Assembly (NCBI GenBank): GCA_038380435.1
Contig: JAWZYU010000120.1
Coordinates: forward strand, 372,001 to 436,000
Direction of reading: 5' to 3'
DNA from: Ryuthela nishihirai
Taxonomy: Eukaryota; Arthropoda; Arachnida; Araneae; Heptathelidae
DNA length: 64,000 bases
Notes under the pieces: model-generated
What the model was told of the DNA's origin: nothing
The model's input: the letters and a program-made list of their open reading frames with translations, nothing else
Database searches by the model: none
Shown here: one piece after another, positions 51,186-62,280 of the stretch
Layout of the letters: every line of letters starts with the position of its first letter
How positions within the stretch are numbered: the stretch's first letter is position 1
Translations under genes and position numbers: made by a program

Positions 51186-51779
51186 ATGTCTGATACAGCT
51201 GCAGAGACCAGTGTTCCAGCTGCGGTTTCACCTAAAAAGAGGGGCAAGGCAACTGCCGGAAAACCGAAAAAATCGAAGATTGCCGCTTCTCATCCTAAGG
51301 TGTCAGAGATGGTGACTTCGGCGATCACTGCACTGAAGGAAAGAGGTGGATCGTCGTTGCAGGCTATCAAAAAATACATTGCCTCTCACTACAAGGTAGA
51401 CATCGAACGTCTAGCTCCCTTTATCAAGAAATATCTCAAGACAGCAGTAGCCAGTGAGCAACTCGTTCAGACCAAAGGTAAAAGTGCAACTGGTTCCTTT
51501 AAGCTGAGTGCTACTGGTCAGAAGACGAAAGAAAAACCAGTAAAAACCAAAAGTAACTAAGAAAGAAGGAAGAGCAAAAAAACCCTCCAGTGTTGCGAAA
51601 AAAAGCCCAAAAAAACCGGTGAGAAGAAGAAAACGCCTGCAGAGAAGAAACCTTCCGCTGCCAAGAAAAGCAAACCTGCTAAGAGTCCAAAGAAACCCAA
51701 GGTGACCAAACCGAAAGCACCTAAATCTAAAAAAAGCCCTGCTACGAAGAAAACTGTTCCACAGAAAACTGGTAAGTAG
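51186..51779 (+). pseudogene. Linker histone H1, frameshifted in the C-terminal tail
   Basis: Histone H1 binds linker DNA at the nucleosome dyad and compacts chromatin. The 124-residue open part has a Lys/Ala/Pro-rich N-terminus (1-34) and a complete winged-helix domain at about 35-109 ([54 protein letters not shown]). It then stops early at 51558-51560. Past that stop the Lys-rich tail continues in another frame and returns to the original frame after a second shift, ending at TAG 51777-51779. The span of 594 nt would equal 197 residues, normal for H1. Both shifts lie at A-runs (A4 at 51549-51552, one extra; A7 at 51609-51615, one short), so sequencing or assembly error in a functional gene is a real alternative to a young pseudogene. 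The intact stem-loop and downstream element favour recent function. Confidence 0.9.
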
Positions 51780-51812
51780 TGAACTATAAAATAAGACATC
51801 AATAAAAAAAAA

Positions 51813-51828
51813 GGCTCTTTTAAGAGCC
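51813..51828 (+). promoter_or_regulatory. Histone mRNA 3' stem-loop (H1)
   Basis: GGCTCTTTTAAGAGCC: a perfect 6-bp stem with a 4-nt TTTA loop, A-rich 5' flank and ACAT after it, 33 nt beyond the H1 stop. This is the SLBP-binding element of replication-dependent histone mRNAs, which end just after it instead of being polyadenylated. Confidence 0.96.
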
Positions 51829-51840
51829 ACATATTGTGTA

Positions 51841-51847
51841 GAAAGGA
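51841..51847 (+). promoter_or_regulatory. Histone downstream element (H1)
   Basis: GAAAGGA, 12 nt after the stem-loop, fits the purine-rich element that pairs with U7 snRNA during histone pre-mRNA cleavage. Spacing is typical. Confidence 0.7.
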
Positions 51848-52398
51848 TGCCCTACCGTACAAAAAAATTATCGTGAAATCACAATTTTTATATTCTACAC
51901 GTAGGAAAAATAACCATCATAAGTATCTTACTGGAAAAGGAAATATTCACCACTGGAAACATTTAGTAACCAAACATTAAGCTTACTTAATTTCATTACA
52001 ATTTTATTACACGTAAATTTCGTCACTGATTTTAAATCCTAATAAAATGTACGAAAAAACATCGCTAAAACTTTATTAATTATAATAAATTATAAATTAA
52101 TGAACAATCGGTAGCTTTCCATAGGTTGAAAGAACCGTATTGTGACAATTTATAAGAAGCGATATGTAATAGTTTTATGAAAAGATTTTTTTATCACAGT
52201 GTAGTGTACCAATTAAGAACGTAGTTTAACACACTGAATACGTTCCTATAACGAAACTAACTATTATTCTTGGCAGTGATATGTGCGGTTGGAGAAAATA
52301 TTTAAATAGCCTACTTGGTTTACCTTTAGGAGTTCACGTATAAAATGATAAATTTGCGAATACAAATACGATGGGTAATCCTTTAGACACTATTTATT
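51848..52398. other. Spacer between convergent H1 and H4
   Basis: AT-rich spacer of about 550 bp. No feature recognised. Confidence 0.5.
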
Positions 52399-52414
52399 AG
52401 CCCTGAAAAGGGCT
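52399..52414 (-). promoter_or_regulatory. Histone mRNA 3' stem-loop of the H4 pseudogene
   Basis: The minus strand reads AGCCCTTTTCAGGGCT, a perfect 6-bp stem with TTTC loop, 31 nt beyond the H4 stop. The first pair is A-T instead of the usual G-C, and the ACCA-type flank is altered (AATAA). Confidence 0.88.
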
Positions 52415-52445
52415 TTTTGGTTTCTTTTTTTTGCTTTATTTTTCT

Positions 52446-52758
<313 letters not shown>

Positions 52759-52928
52759 CGTTCACTACTGAGATAAAAGTGATTTGAATTTAATTGAATA
52801 ACTCTCCTTCAAAGTAAAACTGATGTGATTGATTGATTTGCAAATCTTCAAATGAATATTCTTGGTACCAGGAATCCACCCGGTAGCAAACTCATTCAGC
52901 ACACATTTAATGATAAGAATTTATATTA

Positions 52929-55210
52929 CTTTTTTTTATAGTATATTAAACATATGAATTTTGTTGATATATGATAACAATAATTTATAGCATTTTGCTT
53001 TTTTTTTAGAATTTTCAGGTTCCAATATGCTTTTAAAATTATAATTCCTAATATTAAGTTTACTTAAAGCCTTAAAGTATATTTCTCTCTCTTTAACAAA
53101 TTTTTTACATTTGAAAATTAAATGTTCCAAATTTTCGTATTCCTTACATTCGTCACATGCCGGGGAATCTTTTTTTTCTCATTCTGTATAAACTTGCTTT
53201 TGTATTGGCAGAATTTGTTTTAATTTTAATAATAATGTTAATTTCTTTTTTATTGAATCCAAAATTATTAAATTTATTAATAATAGGTGAAACAAAATAT
53301 CTGTGGGTATTATTTGCATTTGTGTTATACCAACTAAGTGTTTCTTGTGTTATTTTAATTTTATTTTGTTTTATGAAAAGATATATAAAGAAAGGTGTGT
53401 TAAAGTTAGGTGTTATGTTTATTGCTGTTTTTGCTTTTCTATCCACTATTTCATTATATTTTATTCCTACATGGCGAGGGATCCATTGTATATATGTAAT
53501 ATTCCTGTTTATTAGATGGTTTTTTGTTATAGTGAGTATATCATTTATAAATATTTTAAAGTTACTTTTTGTGTTATCATTATATAATGTTTCTATTGAT
53601 GATTTGCTATCAGTGAATATTACTATTTTTTTATTCTTAAATTTTAGTGCCCAGTTTAGGGCAAATATGATTGCAGAAATTTCAGCAGTTAAAATAGGGT
53701 GAGGTTTATTGAATTTAAAAAGATATTCAAAATTTTCCTGTGGGCATATAAAAGCTCCCGCAAGTTTGGTTATATCTTCTGTTTAAATATGAATAAAATC
53801 TTTATAATTGTTTTCTATATGTATATTTGAAAGTACTTTAAGAGTGTTGTTATCATTTGTTTTCTTGGTTGAATATTATCTATATTTGTGTTTAAAATTG
53901 GAAATGTAGAGGTCCAACTTGGTATTTGTATGTTAACTCCACTTGTTTTTTCTAAGATTAATTTTTTGATGTTATTTTTACATGGTAGGATATATAATGA
54001 ATATCTTGAAAGTTATTTATTATTTTGTCATTAATTGGATGTATTTTGTTTTTTGAGGAAATTCTGTATATTAAGTTCTCCAATAAATATATTTTTTTAT
54101 TTTTATAGGTGGAATAGCTGTTTCTGCATAAATATTTAACCCATTTGTGTGTTGATGTAATCCTATACAGTATTTTATTATTTTTAATTGTATATTTTCT
54201 AATATTTTTATCTTTGTATTTGATATATTATTAATTAGTTCAATTCCATATAAACATTTTGGGAATATAACTGCATTGTATAGTTGTAATAAATATTTAT
54301 TTGCACATCCCCAGTTGGAACTGCCCAAATAACTGAGAAAATTGTATAATTTATTTGCTTTATTTTTTGTTGTTTCTACAGGGTGATTCAAAACTTATCG
54401 TTCAAATTTCGTGGGGAGGTAGGGAATACGTCAAGACACCGATTTCACATAGGAAAGTATATCCGCAAATGTACGCATGCGTATGTAGAGGGCGCTGTGT
54501 GTATCCAACCAGTGTACAGCCGCCCGACCACTCCCGACCTGATTTATCGCCCATGGATTTCTTTTTGTGGGGGGGGGGGGGGGGGGGCATGAAATACCAT
54601 GTGTACGAAACCCCCGTCGACAGTGAAATGGACCTTGTTGCACGAATAGTGGCCGCCGCAGGCATTGTCCGTGATATGCCAGGCGTTTTTGAAAATGTTC
54701 GGCGGTCAATGCAACGGCGCTGTGAATACTGTGTCCACGTAAATGGTCGCAATTTTGAGCACCTACTGTGAACCTGAACTTTACCTTGTTGGAATAAAAG
54801 TCACATTCGTTACCACTTAACTGTACTGTTTCCTTGTGTTCACTTTACTTGTCCATTTTGTTCATGTAGATGACGTTTGCGGACATACTTTCCTATGTGA
54901 AATCGGTTTCCTGACGTATTCCCTACCTCCCCACGAAATTTGAACGATAAGTTTTGAATCACCCTGTATATATTTATTCCATGAAAGTTTTGAATCAATT
55001 TGAAGTCCCAAAACTTAAAATTGTCAACAATTTTCATTATTTTGTTTTTTAGATTTATTTTAAAGTCATTAGGTAATTTTTTATTCTTATGAATGTAAGT
55101 TAAAATGGTTTTCTCTGTTGATATTGAAAGGTTCCAATTTTCACAGTAATTTATTATATTGTTAACTAATTTTTGGATTGATTTTGTATATTTTCTGGAT
55201 TTTTGACAGA
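52929..55210 (-). mobile_element. RNase H-type LINE, 5'-truncated, split by a DNA transposon
   Basis: Minus-strand order: reverse transcriptase palm/thumb at 54970-55210 (NIINYCENWNLSISTEKTIL, FKFWDFKLIQ) and 54071-54378 (NKYLLQLYNAVIFPKCLYGI). Next comes an RNase H domain near 53500-53700 (AEISAIIFALNWAL, then IVIFTDSKSSIETL with the active-site Asp). A C-terminal region at 52936-53446 follows with CDECKEYENLEHLIFKC, a CX2CX7HX4C knuckle. A T-run at 52929-52937 (plus) corresponds to a short poly(A) tail. Stops and shifts make it inactive. RNase H plus CCHC is known for I-like and some Jockey-like LINEs; the exact clade is not resolved. The plus-strand 181-residue frame at 53157-53702 is its antisense shadow. 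Confidence 0.85.
54379..54966 (+). mobile_element. Tc1/mariner-superfamily element, internally deleted (588 bp)
   Basis: Ends in CAGGGTGATTC...GAATCACCCTG with long terminal inverted repeats of about 91 bp (54379-54469 and 54876-54966) differing at only about four positions, flanked by the TA target duplication (54377-54378 and 54967-54968). Between them only the 3' end of a transposase frame remains: SPMDFFLWG, YETPVDSEMDLVARIVAAA, then MPGVFENVRRSMQRRCEYC and NGRNFEHLL, ending at 54771. FFLWG followed by this tail is typical of DDE transposases of mariner-like elements. A run of 19 G (54569-54587) interrupts the frame after FFLW. Non-autonomous. Confidence 0.93.
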
Positions 55211-56012
55211 AGTCCAGAAGATCAAGTCATTAGAACTGATGTTTCTCGGAACACTGTTTTTCGGGAAAGTTGTTGCACCTTTCGATCGGACCACCGAAAA
55301 AAACTTTCAAGTCAAAAAACCGTGATTGGTTGGTTTCGGTGGACACTCTCAGGTACAGTGAACAACACTGAATTTTCACGTACGAATTGAAAATTGCATT
55401 ACCTAGTTACTCAAAAAATAATATAAAAAACTATTCATGTATTCTACCATGTATTAATACTCATTTGGGTAATTTTCGGAAATGACTAACAGACCATTAC
55501 GAGAAAAACGCAGTGCTGACGTGGTTGCCAGAAACGCCACTAATTTACAATATATTAATGAACGTTTTTCGTTTTAGTCACAAATAAAATCATTAAAATT
55601 GAATTCGATATAACCAATCAATACGTTATCACTCACCTCGCCATAAAAAAAATCACGTTTTTCCTTTTATATGAAATTTATTTTATTCAAAAATTTATTT
55701 CTAAGCAGAATTTATAAACTTAATATAGGAACACCTGCCTATAAACCATTGCATTTTAAAACGAATTAAAAAAAACTTCCAAATGAGCAACATGTCTAAG
55801 AAAATAACTGATAGATCAGACTTTATCAAACCAGAAAATATTACAAAAAATTAATGTTTAATAAATTACCAGTAGTTCTTTAACTTTCCCAAATCTTGAA
55901 AAAGAATTCTAATTTTACCATGTATTAGAAACTTATGGAACAGCAACTAACTGTTAGACTTTGAATAAAATATTTCTTTCTGTTCTTGCTAAATTACTGG
56001 CTTTTGCTGTTA
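55211..56012. other. No recognised feature
   Basis: AT-rich flank; no gene supported. Confidence 0.45.
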
Positions 56013-56250
56013 GTTTTGGAAAGACCGCCGTCCTTGGGATGGAACATTAAGTGGTGAGCCGTACCCTGCGTACTTTAAAGAACACGCTGGATAGCCTTGA
56101 CGGGAGGCTACCTTCTATATCCCAATGGCTGTTCCATTGGGTCCCCTCCTCGAACGGTATCTGGGTCTTCTAGGTCCTTGTCACCTAACTATTTAACCGA
56201 TGGTGTGCAAGAAAGTGCCGCTCAGAGGTGAAACAACCCAACTGTTAGCT
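56013..56250 (+). mobile_element. SINE-G copy, 5'-truncated
   Basis: Starts at TTGGAAAGACCGCCGTCC and continues through GGGAGGCTACCTTCTATATC, AGTGCCGCTCAGAGGTGAAA and CAACCCAAC. The tRNA head is absent. Confidence 0.9.
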
Positions 56251-57705
56251 TTTTTCGAAATTCAAAACTCGAATTTTAAATGCATTTCGGAAAACCTCGA
56301 GAAGGACCGCCCAGTATTATTTAACGTTGAATTAATACCGTAAGACCGAATTTAACCTACTGAATATCAAACCTCTCAAAATTTCAAAATAAATTATTGA
56401 CAATGAATAATTTAAATATAAAAAATAATTTTAAAAGTCATAGTGTAATATCCAATCTTCAGAGTTTGTTTTATTTCATAATCAACTACTTTCTATTCAG
56501 AATCCTGTTGAAAACATTTTATAATATATCTCATAGTTTGAATGCTAAATCATTGACTTAACCTACTGCCTTTTCATAAATACGTCTTCACGGGGTTTTT
56601 TTATAAACTTCCGCCTTCGGTAAAAGTGATATCCACTCTTTGCTTCATTAAAATTTAATCCCCCCCCCCTTTGCGCGATCTTCACACGTTTATTCCCGTT
56701 TCCTATTTGAATTATAAACTCTGTTAATTACCTCACTGTGACTAAGCATTCACTATATAACGTCTGTTATCGCAATATATGGTTTTCAAATCAGGTATAC
56801 GTCTGAAAGTACCAAATCTATCTTTTTTACTCCGCAACCTCTTATTATTGTTCTTCGCGTCTCCGGAAATACGAGAATTTCCAACAAATATATCGCATAA
56901 AGCTTATTACGATAAGCGGAAATACATGACATTGTTTCGTCAAAGTAGCAATGTAGGTGTAATATTATTGAAAATATGAACATGCTTTAGGTCTAAGATG
57001 CAGTTGATATGAGAGAGATTTCTTATTAGATTTGAATTTCATGATATGTAGATCTGATGTGAATTATTTCCTGTATTAGACGGTGAAATTATTAATCAAG
57101 TCTAGATATTTGGTGAGAAAAAATTTCCATGTTGGAATAATGTTTAAATCTGATAATGTAAAGTGACAGTTTCGCAGAAAGGAAGCGGAAATTATCGTAA
57201 GTTCTGAGTTATGTAGCTCACTTGAATATAGTTTATTGTTGATTCTTATTTTAATTTCCTTTGCTGTTAAGATTTTTAAAAATAATTCAATCTGTGTAAT
57301 TTATCCAGTTTTCTTTTGAGCTGTGTTTTTTAAATTTCGAATTGAGGTTTGGAGAAAAACTATTTAAGAATAGCAGGATTGGTTTCTTTTTTTTAAGTAT
57401 GATGTACTTTTTTATCTAGTTTTTCGTGTAGGTATGTTGTGTGTACATATAGGGTAATTGATATTTCTAGTGTTGAGGTGTATTTGGTGTAAATGTTCGA
57501 GTTAACATGATTTCGTGTGATGAGTAGTGTACAGTAGTGTAGTTTAAAATGTATTGTAAAGAATTGGAGATTTTTTTTAATTTATTACGTAGTAATATGT
57601 TGGCAACTTTTTGTTATTTTTCAAGGTGTTGTGATATTTATGTGATTTGTGATTTGGATGGGTTGTTGGCGTGAATATCGATGTTGGCGTGAATATCGAC
57701 TTTGT
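56251..57705. other. No recognised feature
   Basis: AT-rich sequence; only a local duplicate GATGTTGGCGTGAATATCGA near 57660-57700 stands out. Confidence 0.45.
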
Positions 57706-57709
57706 GATT

Positions 57710-58200
57710 AGCAAGTAGTAGCAGCCAGTGGTAATCTGTGCCCAAACAAAAGGTAGCAAAGAAATCATTAGGTGAAAGATACGAAATGGAACTTAAAAAG
57801 TGTCATAAAATGTGTGTTTAAAAGTGTCCCCCCCCCCACCCCCGATCCTTTATTTCGAATTTCCTGGCCTGGCATTTTGTAATTAGGGAGTAATAGTTGG
57901 GAATGTTAATCTGTTTCCTAAGGGTAGGAAAGAAATCATAAGGTGGAAGAAACCAAATGAAACTTCGAAAGTGTCATATCTCTCTGTCTCCCCCCCCCCC
58001 CCTCCTCTGTTTTATTTAAAATTTTTTTTCAAATTTCTTAGCCAGGCATTTTTTTAATTACGAAGCAATAGCAAGCAATGGTAATCTGTGTCCTACCAAA
58101 AGTTAGGAGGGAAATCATGGGCTTGAAGAAACCAAATGCGACTTCGAAACTACCTTTTCACCCCCACTCCCAACTCGATATTTAAATGTGAAAAAAAATC
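57710..58200. repeat. Three-unit degenerate tandem repeat, period about 175 bp
   Basis: GTAATCTGTG...GAAATCAT blocks start near 57731, 57907 and 58081. Each is followed by CCAAATG-AACTTCGAAA-like sequence, a C-rich run and a GGCATTTTGTAATTA-like block. Non-coding. Confidence 0.75.
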
Positions 58201-58586
58201 GTTGAAATATCTGATTTCCTCAATACGTTTTTTTTTTAAATATGTGCCTCTCACTCTGCCTTTCATGTAGCACAAGAGAGCAATTGTCCAGTGTGAAATG
58301 GAGTAAAGGGTGTAACGTGGCGTCCCCGTGAGATGGGACGTGAGCAGGAGGAATACTCGGCGCAGAGACCTCCGGCGGCAGAGGTAAGTATCGCGAGGAA
58401 GTAGCACTTTAAGAAAAGAAATGAATGCCACCTTGCCCAGGTTCCTAAACGTACCCAAGTTCTCTATGTGTAATCAGTTTAAATGTGTCTTCCACATACC
58501 TAGGAACCTTTAACCCCCCCCCCCCCCCAAAAAAAAAAAAAAATTCTTTTTTCTGCACGTCCCACATTGAGAAGCCCTAGCGTAAA

Positions 58587-58690
58587 TAATAACGGATCAA
58601 GCAGCTGCTTGCCACAGAGGTCTGACTCCATCTGTGCTTAACCTTCGGGTCAAACCCAGGTCTCTTAGAACTGTCGCCAAGGCCACTGCC
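58587..58690 (-). mobile_element. Decayed SINE-S fragment
   Basis: CAAGCAGCTGCTTGCCACAG then GTCTGACTCC is joined directly to a head-like GGGTCAAACCCAGGTCTCTT. The middle of the SINE is deleted. Confidence 0.75.
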
Positions 58691-59640
58691 CTGCGACAGG
58701 TGTGTGAATTGGATAGCCAAATGAATTTTGCAATTTGTTTCGACAGTTTGTTTCTGCAAGTAGAAGTGCATTTTTTTTCTCAGGCAGTGCACCACATTAA
58801 GTTGTCCATCATCAAACTATTTCAAAAACATGATATTGTACTAACACTATCTTATAAATACTTCCTATCTGTATCTCACTCGTAGGTGCACTAACCAGAA
58901 TTTTATATTCCTCATCAGGGCTCTAAAGGAAATGAAATCAGATTATTATTAGTATTTTTGAACCTATGAGAGATACTTCTCAGTAATTATTAAATACTAC
59001 AGAGATCTATTTCTCTCTTAAGTTCTACATCCCCAAAAATTGCATGAAACACATCTTTTCCACCACTACTACATCCCTCGATATTTCACAGATAGAAAAC
59101 CTCTCCTTAAAATACACGACCTATACAATGGTAATACAAAAAAAAACTCCCCTACCGAATTGTGTATTCGGTGACCTAATTTTTCAATGTATAGAATGTA
59201 AAAATTCCTACTTTTTTTTCTCTTTTTTTTAACTTAGCCCACAATATTATATACTAAACACCTAAGTAATATTACAGTAATTTCCTAATGGCGTTGTAGT
59301 CTGTTCTGTATTTAAATGAAACTGTTGTAAAAGTATTTCACATCGGTATGCTACTGAGATGTATAAATAAAATCATATGTTCGAAGTTCTATTTCTTATT
59401 TTTTTATTTCTCAGACAAAACAATAATTTGACAACCTCTGTCTCTCATGTCAATGACAATAACTCTGTGTCTCATGTCAAAATATTAACTTTTTATTAAA
59501 ATAATGCATTTATTTAAATTTTACATGCGACTGGGACTTTGGTCAACAAGCATTTTCTATCAGAAGAAAACTCCTACTAGGAGTGTTCATTCTACCACAC
59601 ACGGCTAACAGAGAGGTACGCATAAACAGCGGTACGATCC
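58691..59640. other. No recognised feature
   Basis: AT-rich upstream region of the H2B remnant; no divergent H2A or other histone could be found. Confidence 0.45.
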
Positions 59641-59650
59641 GTCCGGAGTT

Positions 59651-59665
59651 TTTAAAAGGGGATTG
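59651..59665 (+). promoter_or_regulatory. Possible TATA-like box of H2B
   Basis: GTTTTTAAAAGGGGA lies about 100 nt before the H2B ATG, where a core promoter is expected. Match to TATA consensus is only partial. Confidence 0.35.
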
Positions 59666-59763
59666 CAACCAGAACACAAGAATATTCAATTTGGAGATTT
59701 CAAGAGCGAGTTCTCAGATTTTTAATTTCCAAACAAGGATTTGTTCCAATAGCTGTAGAGAAA

Positions 59764-59908
59764 ATGCCGCCTCAACCTTCAGGAAAAGCTGTGAAAAAAG
59801 CAGGAAAGGCGCAAAAAGCCGTTCGTGGTGGCGATAAGAAGAAACGCGAGAAGAAGAGGAAAGAGAGTTTCAGTATCTACATATACAAAGTTCTAAATCT
59901 CTGAATAG
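59764..59908 (+). pseudogene. Histone H2B, N-terminal part only, cut by LINE-1X
   Basis: The frame begins [20 protein letters not shown] and continues to [12 protein letters not shown], the start of the histone fold helix 1 of H2B; then AAT CTC TGA ends it. About 44 codons of the usual ~123 remain. The rest of the histone fold, needed to pair with H2A, is missing; LINE sequence of copy E follows within about 12 nt of the last H2B codon. An intact start and basic tail without errors suggest the break is fairly recent. The missing 3' half, if it still exists, would lie beyond the LINE pair to the right. Confidence 0.93.
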
Positions 59909-62233
59909 TTCTCTGATCCACACATCCCCTACCACTACTGAATCCACATTGCTCATCAGGCAATTTACTGTGAACCAGATTTTTAATTCTATTAAGCACA
60001 ATCATGGAAAGAACTTTAACTGGAACAGAGAGTATGCTGATACCCCTATAGTTATCACAAGAACTGCGATGACCCTTTTTGAAAATAGGGATAACAATAG
60101 CTCTGGTAATATCCTTAGGAACCATGCCTTTATCATAAAAGATATTCAGAATTTCAGTCATCCAAGTGGTAACCGGAGCATTTCTGTAGTGATTTCATCT
60201 ACCCCTGGGGATTTATGAAGTTTAAGTTTAGAAATAGCCAAAATAACTTCAGATCGTCTTATAGGGCCAACATTAAAGCCAATGCATCTATCATCATTAC
60301 AAACTATAGGAGTAGAACTAACCGCACTGTTTGAACATCACTGAAATGCTCAGCCCACCTAGCCATGACAGAATCCTCACCTTCTATAACCTTACCATGT
60401 TTATCCTTCAATCCTTGTATGCCTGTCCGTTTTCCACGACACAAAACGTTAACTATCTGGTACAGCTCTCTGCTGTTGTGCTGTCTAACTGCTTCCTCGG
60501 CTTTCTCAGCCAATCCATCAAGCCAAAGTTTCATATCAGCAGCTAACTGATCTTTTACAAGTTTATTAAGTTCTCTGTACTGCTTTCTATTAGGACTAGT
60601 AGGGTGTTGATTACGAACATTCCTCCAGTTCTTTCTTCCCGAAATAAGCTCAAGTGCCTTATCACTCAGATAATTCTGTCTCTTCTGCTCCTTTTTTCCT
60701 AAAAGAGTACTGTTAGTGTCCAAAAAAGCCTGTTTAAAACGATCCCATTCTTCCTCAACTTCAGTAATAAGCATAACATGACTGTCATAATGACTAAGTA
60801 ACCTATCATGGTAAGCTTTGGCTATAACTGGGTCTTTCAGAGCTTCAGTATTAAAAGCAAATTTTTTAACCTTAGCACAACACTTTTTAAGTTTAAGTTG
60901 CAAGACACTTTTAACAAGATAATGGTCAGATCCAATTCCTGCTCCCTTATATGACCTGGTATTCCTAAAAGAACTAGCCCATTTGCTGTTAATTAATATA
61001 TAATCATTCATATTTTTATGCAGCCCATCGGGTGAAACCCATGTGTACTTATGTAGGTGTTTGTAATAAGTGTTAGTTATTCTGAATCCATTGAGTTTAC
61101 TTACCTGTAGGAGACGTTGCCCATTGCCATTGCAGCTACCAATACCAAAAGGGCCTATTACTCCTGTCCACAGGTCAGAGTCAGTACCAACTTTGACATT
61201 GAAGTCACCTAGAACAAGGGTAATATCTTCTTTCTTGACAGAATTCAAAATATCCCGAAGTTGTACGTAAAACCTATCCTTCTCATCGGCATCCTCAGTG
61301 GGGTCATAAGAGCAGATAACATTCAAGTCTTTAACGCTTGTCTGAAATTTTGCTGTAAGAAACGTTTCATTAATGCACTCGTATCCTAGAAGAGCATCAC
61401 TTGCGTGTCTTCTGAGAAGCAGACCCGAGCTTTGGTGATGCTTATTGTCGTCCCTCCCTGAAAAGAGAAATTTAATATTATTTTTAAGAATCTGACCTTT
61501 ATCTGTCCATCTGGTCTCTTGCAAGCCGAGAATATCTAAATTATAATGGTGGAATTCTTGTGTAAGAACATCGAGAGGAAGAGCTCTGTGCAGAGTCCTC
61601 ACATTCCAACTACCTATGGAGAGAAAATTGTTAATGGGATGTTTAAAGAAACTATGTTATTGAGACAGGGAACGCAGACAATATCAAACAGCCCCCTAAT
61701 CGCAGACATGGGGCAAAGAACAGTTCCCCCACCCCTAAAGGCTGAAGCCATCTACACTGGAAGACTTCCTCCAATGTAGAATTTGACGATTCCAATAGAA
61801 GAAAAGAGTTCAGGTGCCTGCGATGACCTCTGCTCAGGATTATCCACCAGCTGATAAACATATCCTGTGAATCTATTCACTTGGGGCTGTCAACCCACAA
61901 ACAAACAGAAAACAGCGGAAGATTTTCCCTCCACAGAAGCCCACCAGTGCCGCAAAATCAGAATCCATAATCAAGCTCAGAGCCATATATCTGTCCAGTC
62001 CAGTGGGTTTATATGGTCAGCACCAGGACCCTGTGTGGTTGACCACTCCTCAGCAGGGTAGAAAAAAAAAGAGAAGTAGCCATAGTTGTCCAGATCAGTA
62101 GGCCACACTAATCTGGCAGCCCTCCCTTTCCGTTTTCTTCCATAAGAGAGTATCTGTTTTGAAAGGTACTAATGGTCTGCACCTCGAGAAGGCGGGTCGG
62201 ACATTAGGTGCTAGGCATGGCCGGTTCTATGCT
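59908..62233 (-). mobile_element. LINE-1X copy E, 5' end present, 3' half missing
   Basis: Minus-strand order: 5' leader (61650-62233, alignable with copy D to about GGCCGGTTCT), endonuclease and linker in one 432-residue frame (60304-61602: ILGLQETRW, LVLGDFNVKVG, IGSDHYLVKSV, RNWRNVRNQHP), and the first part of the reverse transcriptase (59877-60161). It stops at GRGCVDQ, before both catalytic Asp motifs. Loss of the 3' part is the reverse of normal 5' truncation, so a later deletion or recombination is likely. Confidence 0.9.
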
Positions 62234-62280
62234 TTGCTATTTTAGGTATATATTTGTATTATATTTCGATCATCTCAGGT
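62234..62280. repeat. Short piece of the IR2 right-arm repeat between two LINEs
   Basis: GCTATTTTAGGTATATATTT ... TTTCGATCATCTCAGGT matches about 45228-45275. It is the apparent target into which LINE F inserted. Confidence 0.65.

Noticed and set aside
51411..51862. Long minus-strand ORFs opposite histone H1
   Set aside because: They are shadows of the Lys-rich H1 coding strand.
53157..53702. 181-residue hydrophobic plus-strand ORF resembling a membrane protein
   Set aside because: It is the antisense of the AT-rich RNase H LINE; hydrophobicity comes from Phe/Leu/Ile codons opposite Lys/Asn codons.
54355..54771. 138-residue plus-strand protein with a glycine run
   Set aside because: The start lies in the host LINE and the glycine run is the G19 tract; only the C-terminal ~70 residues are real transposase remnant.
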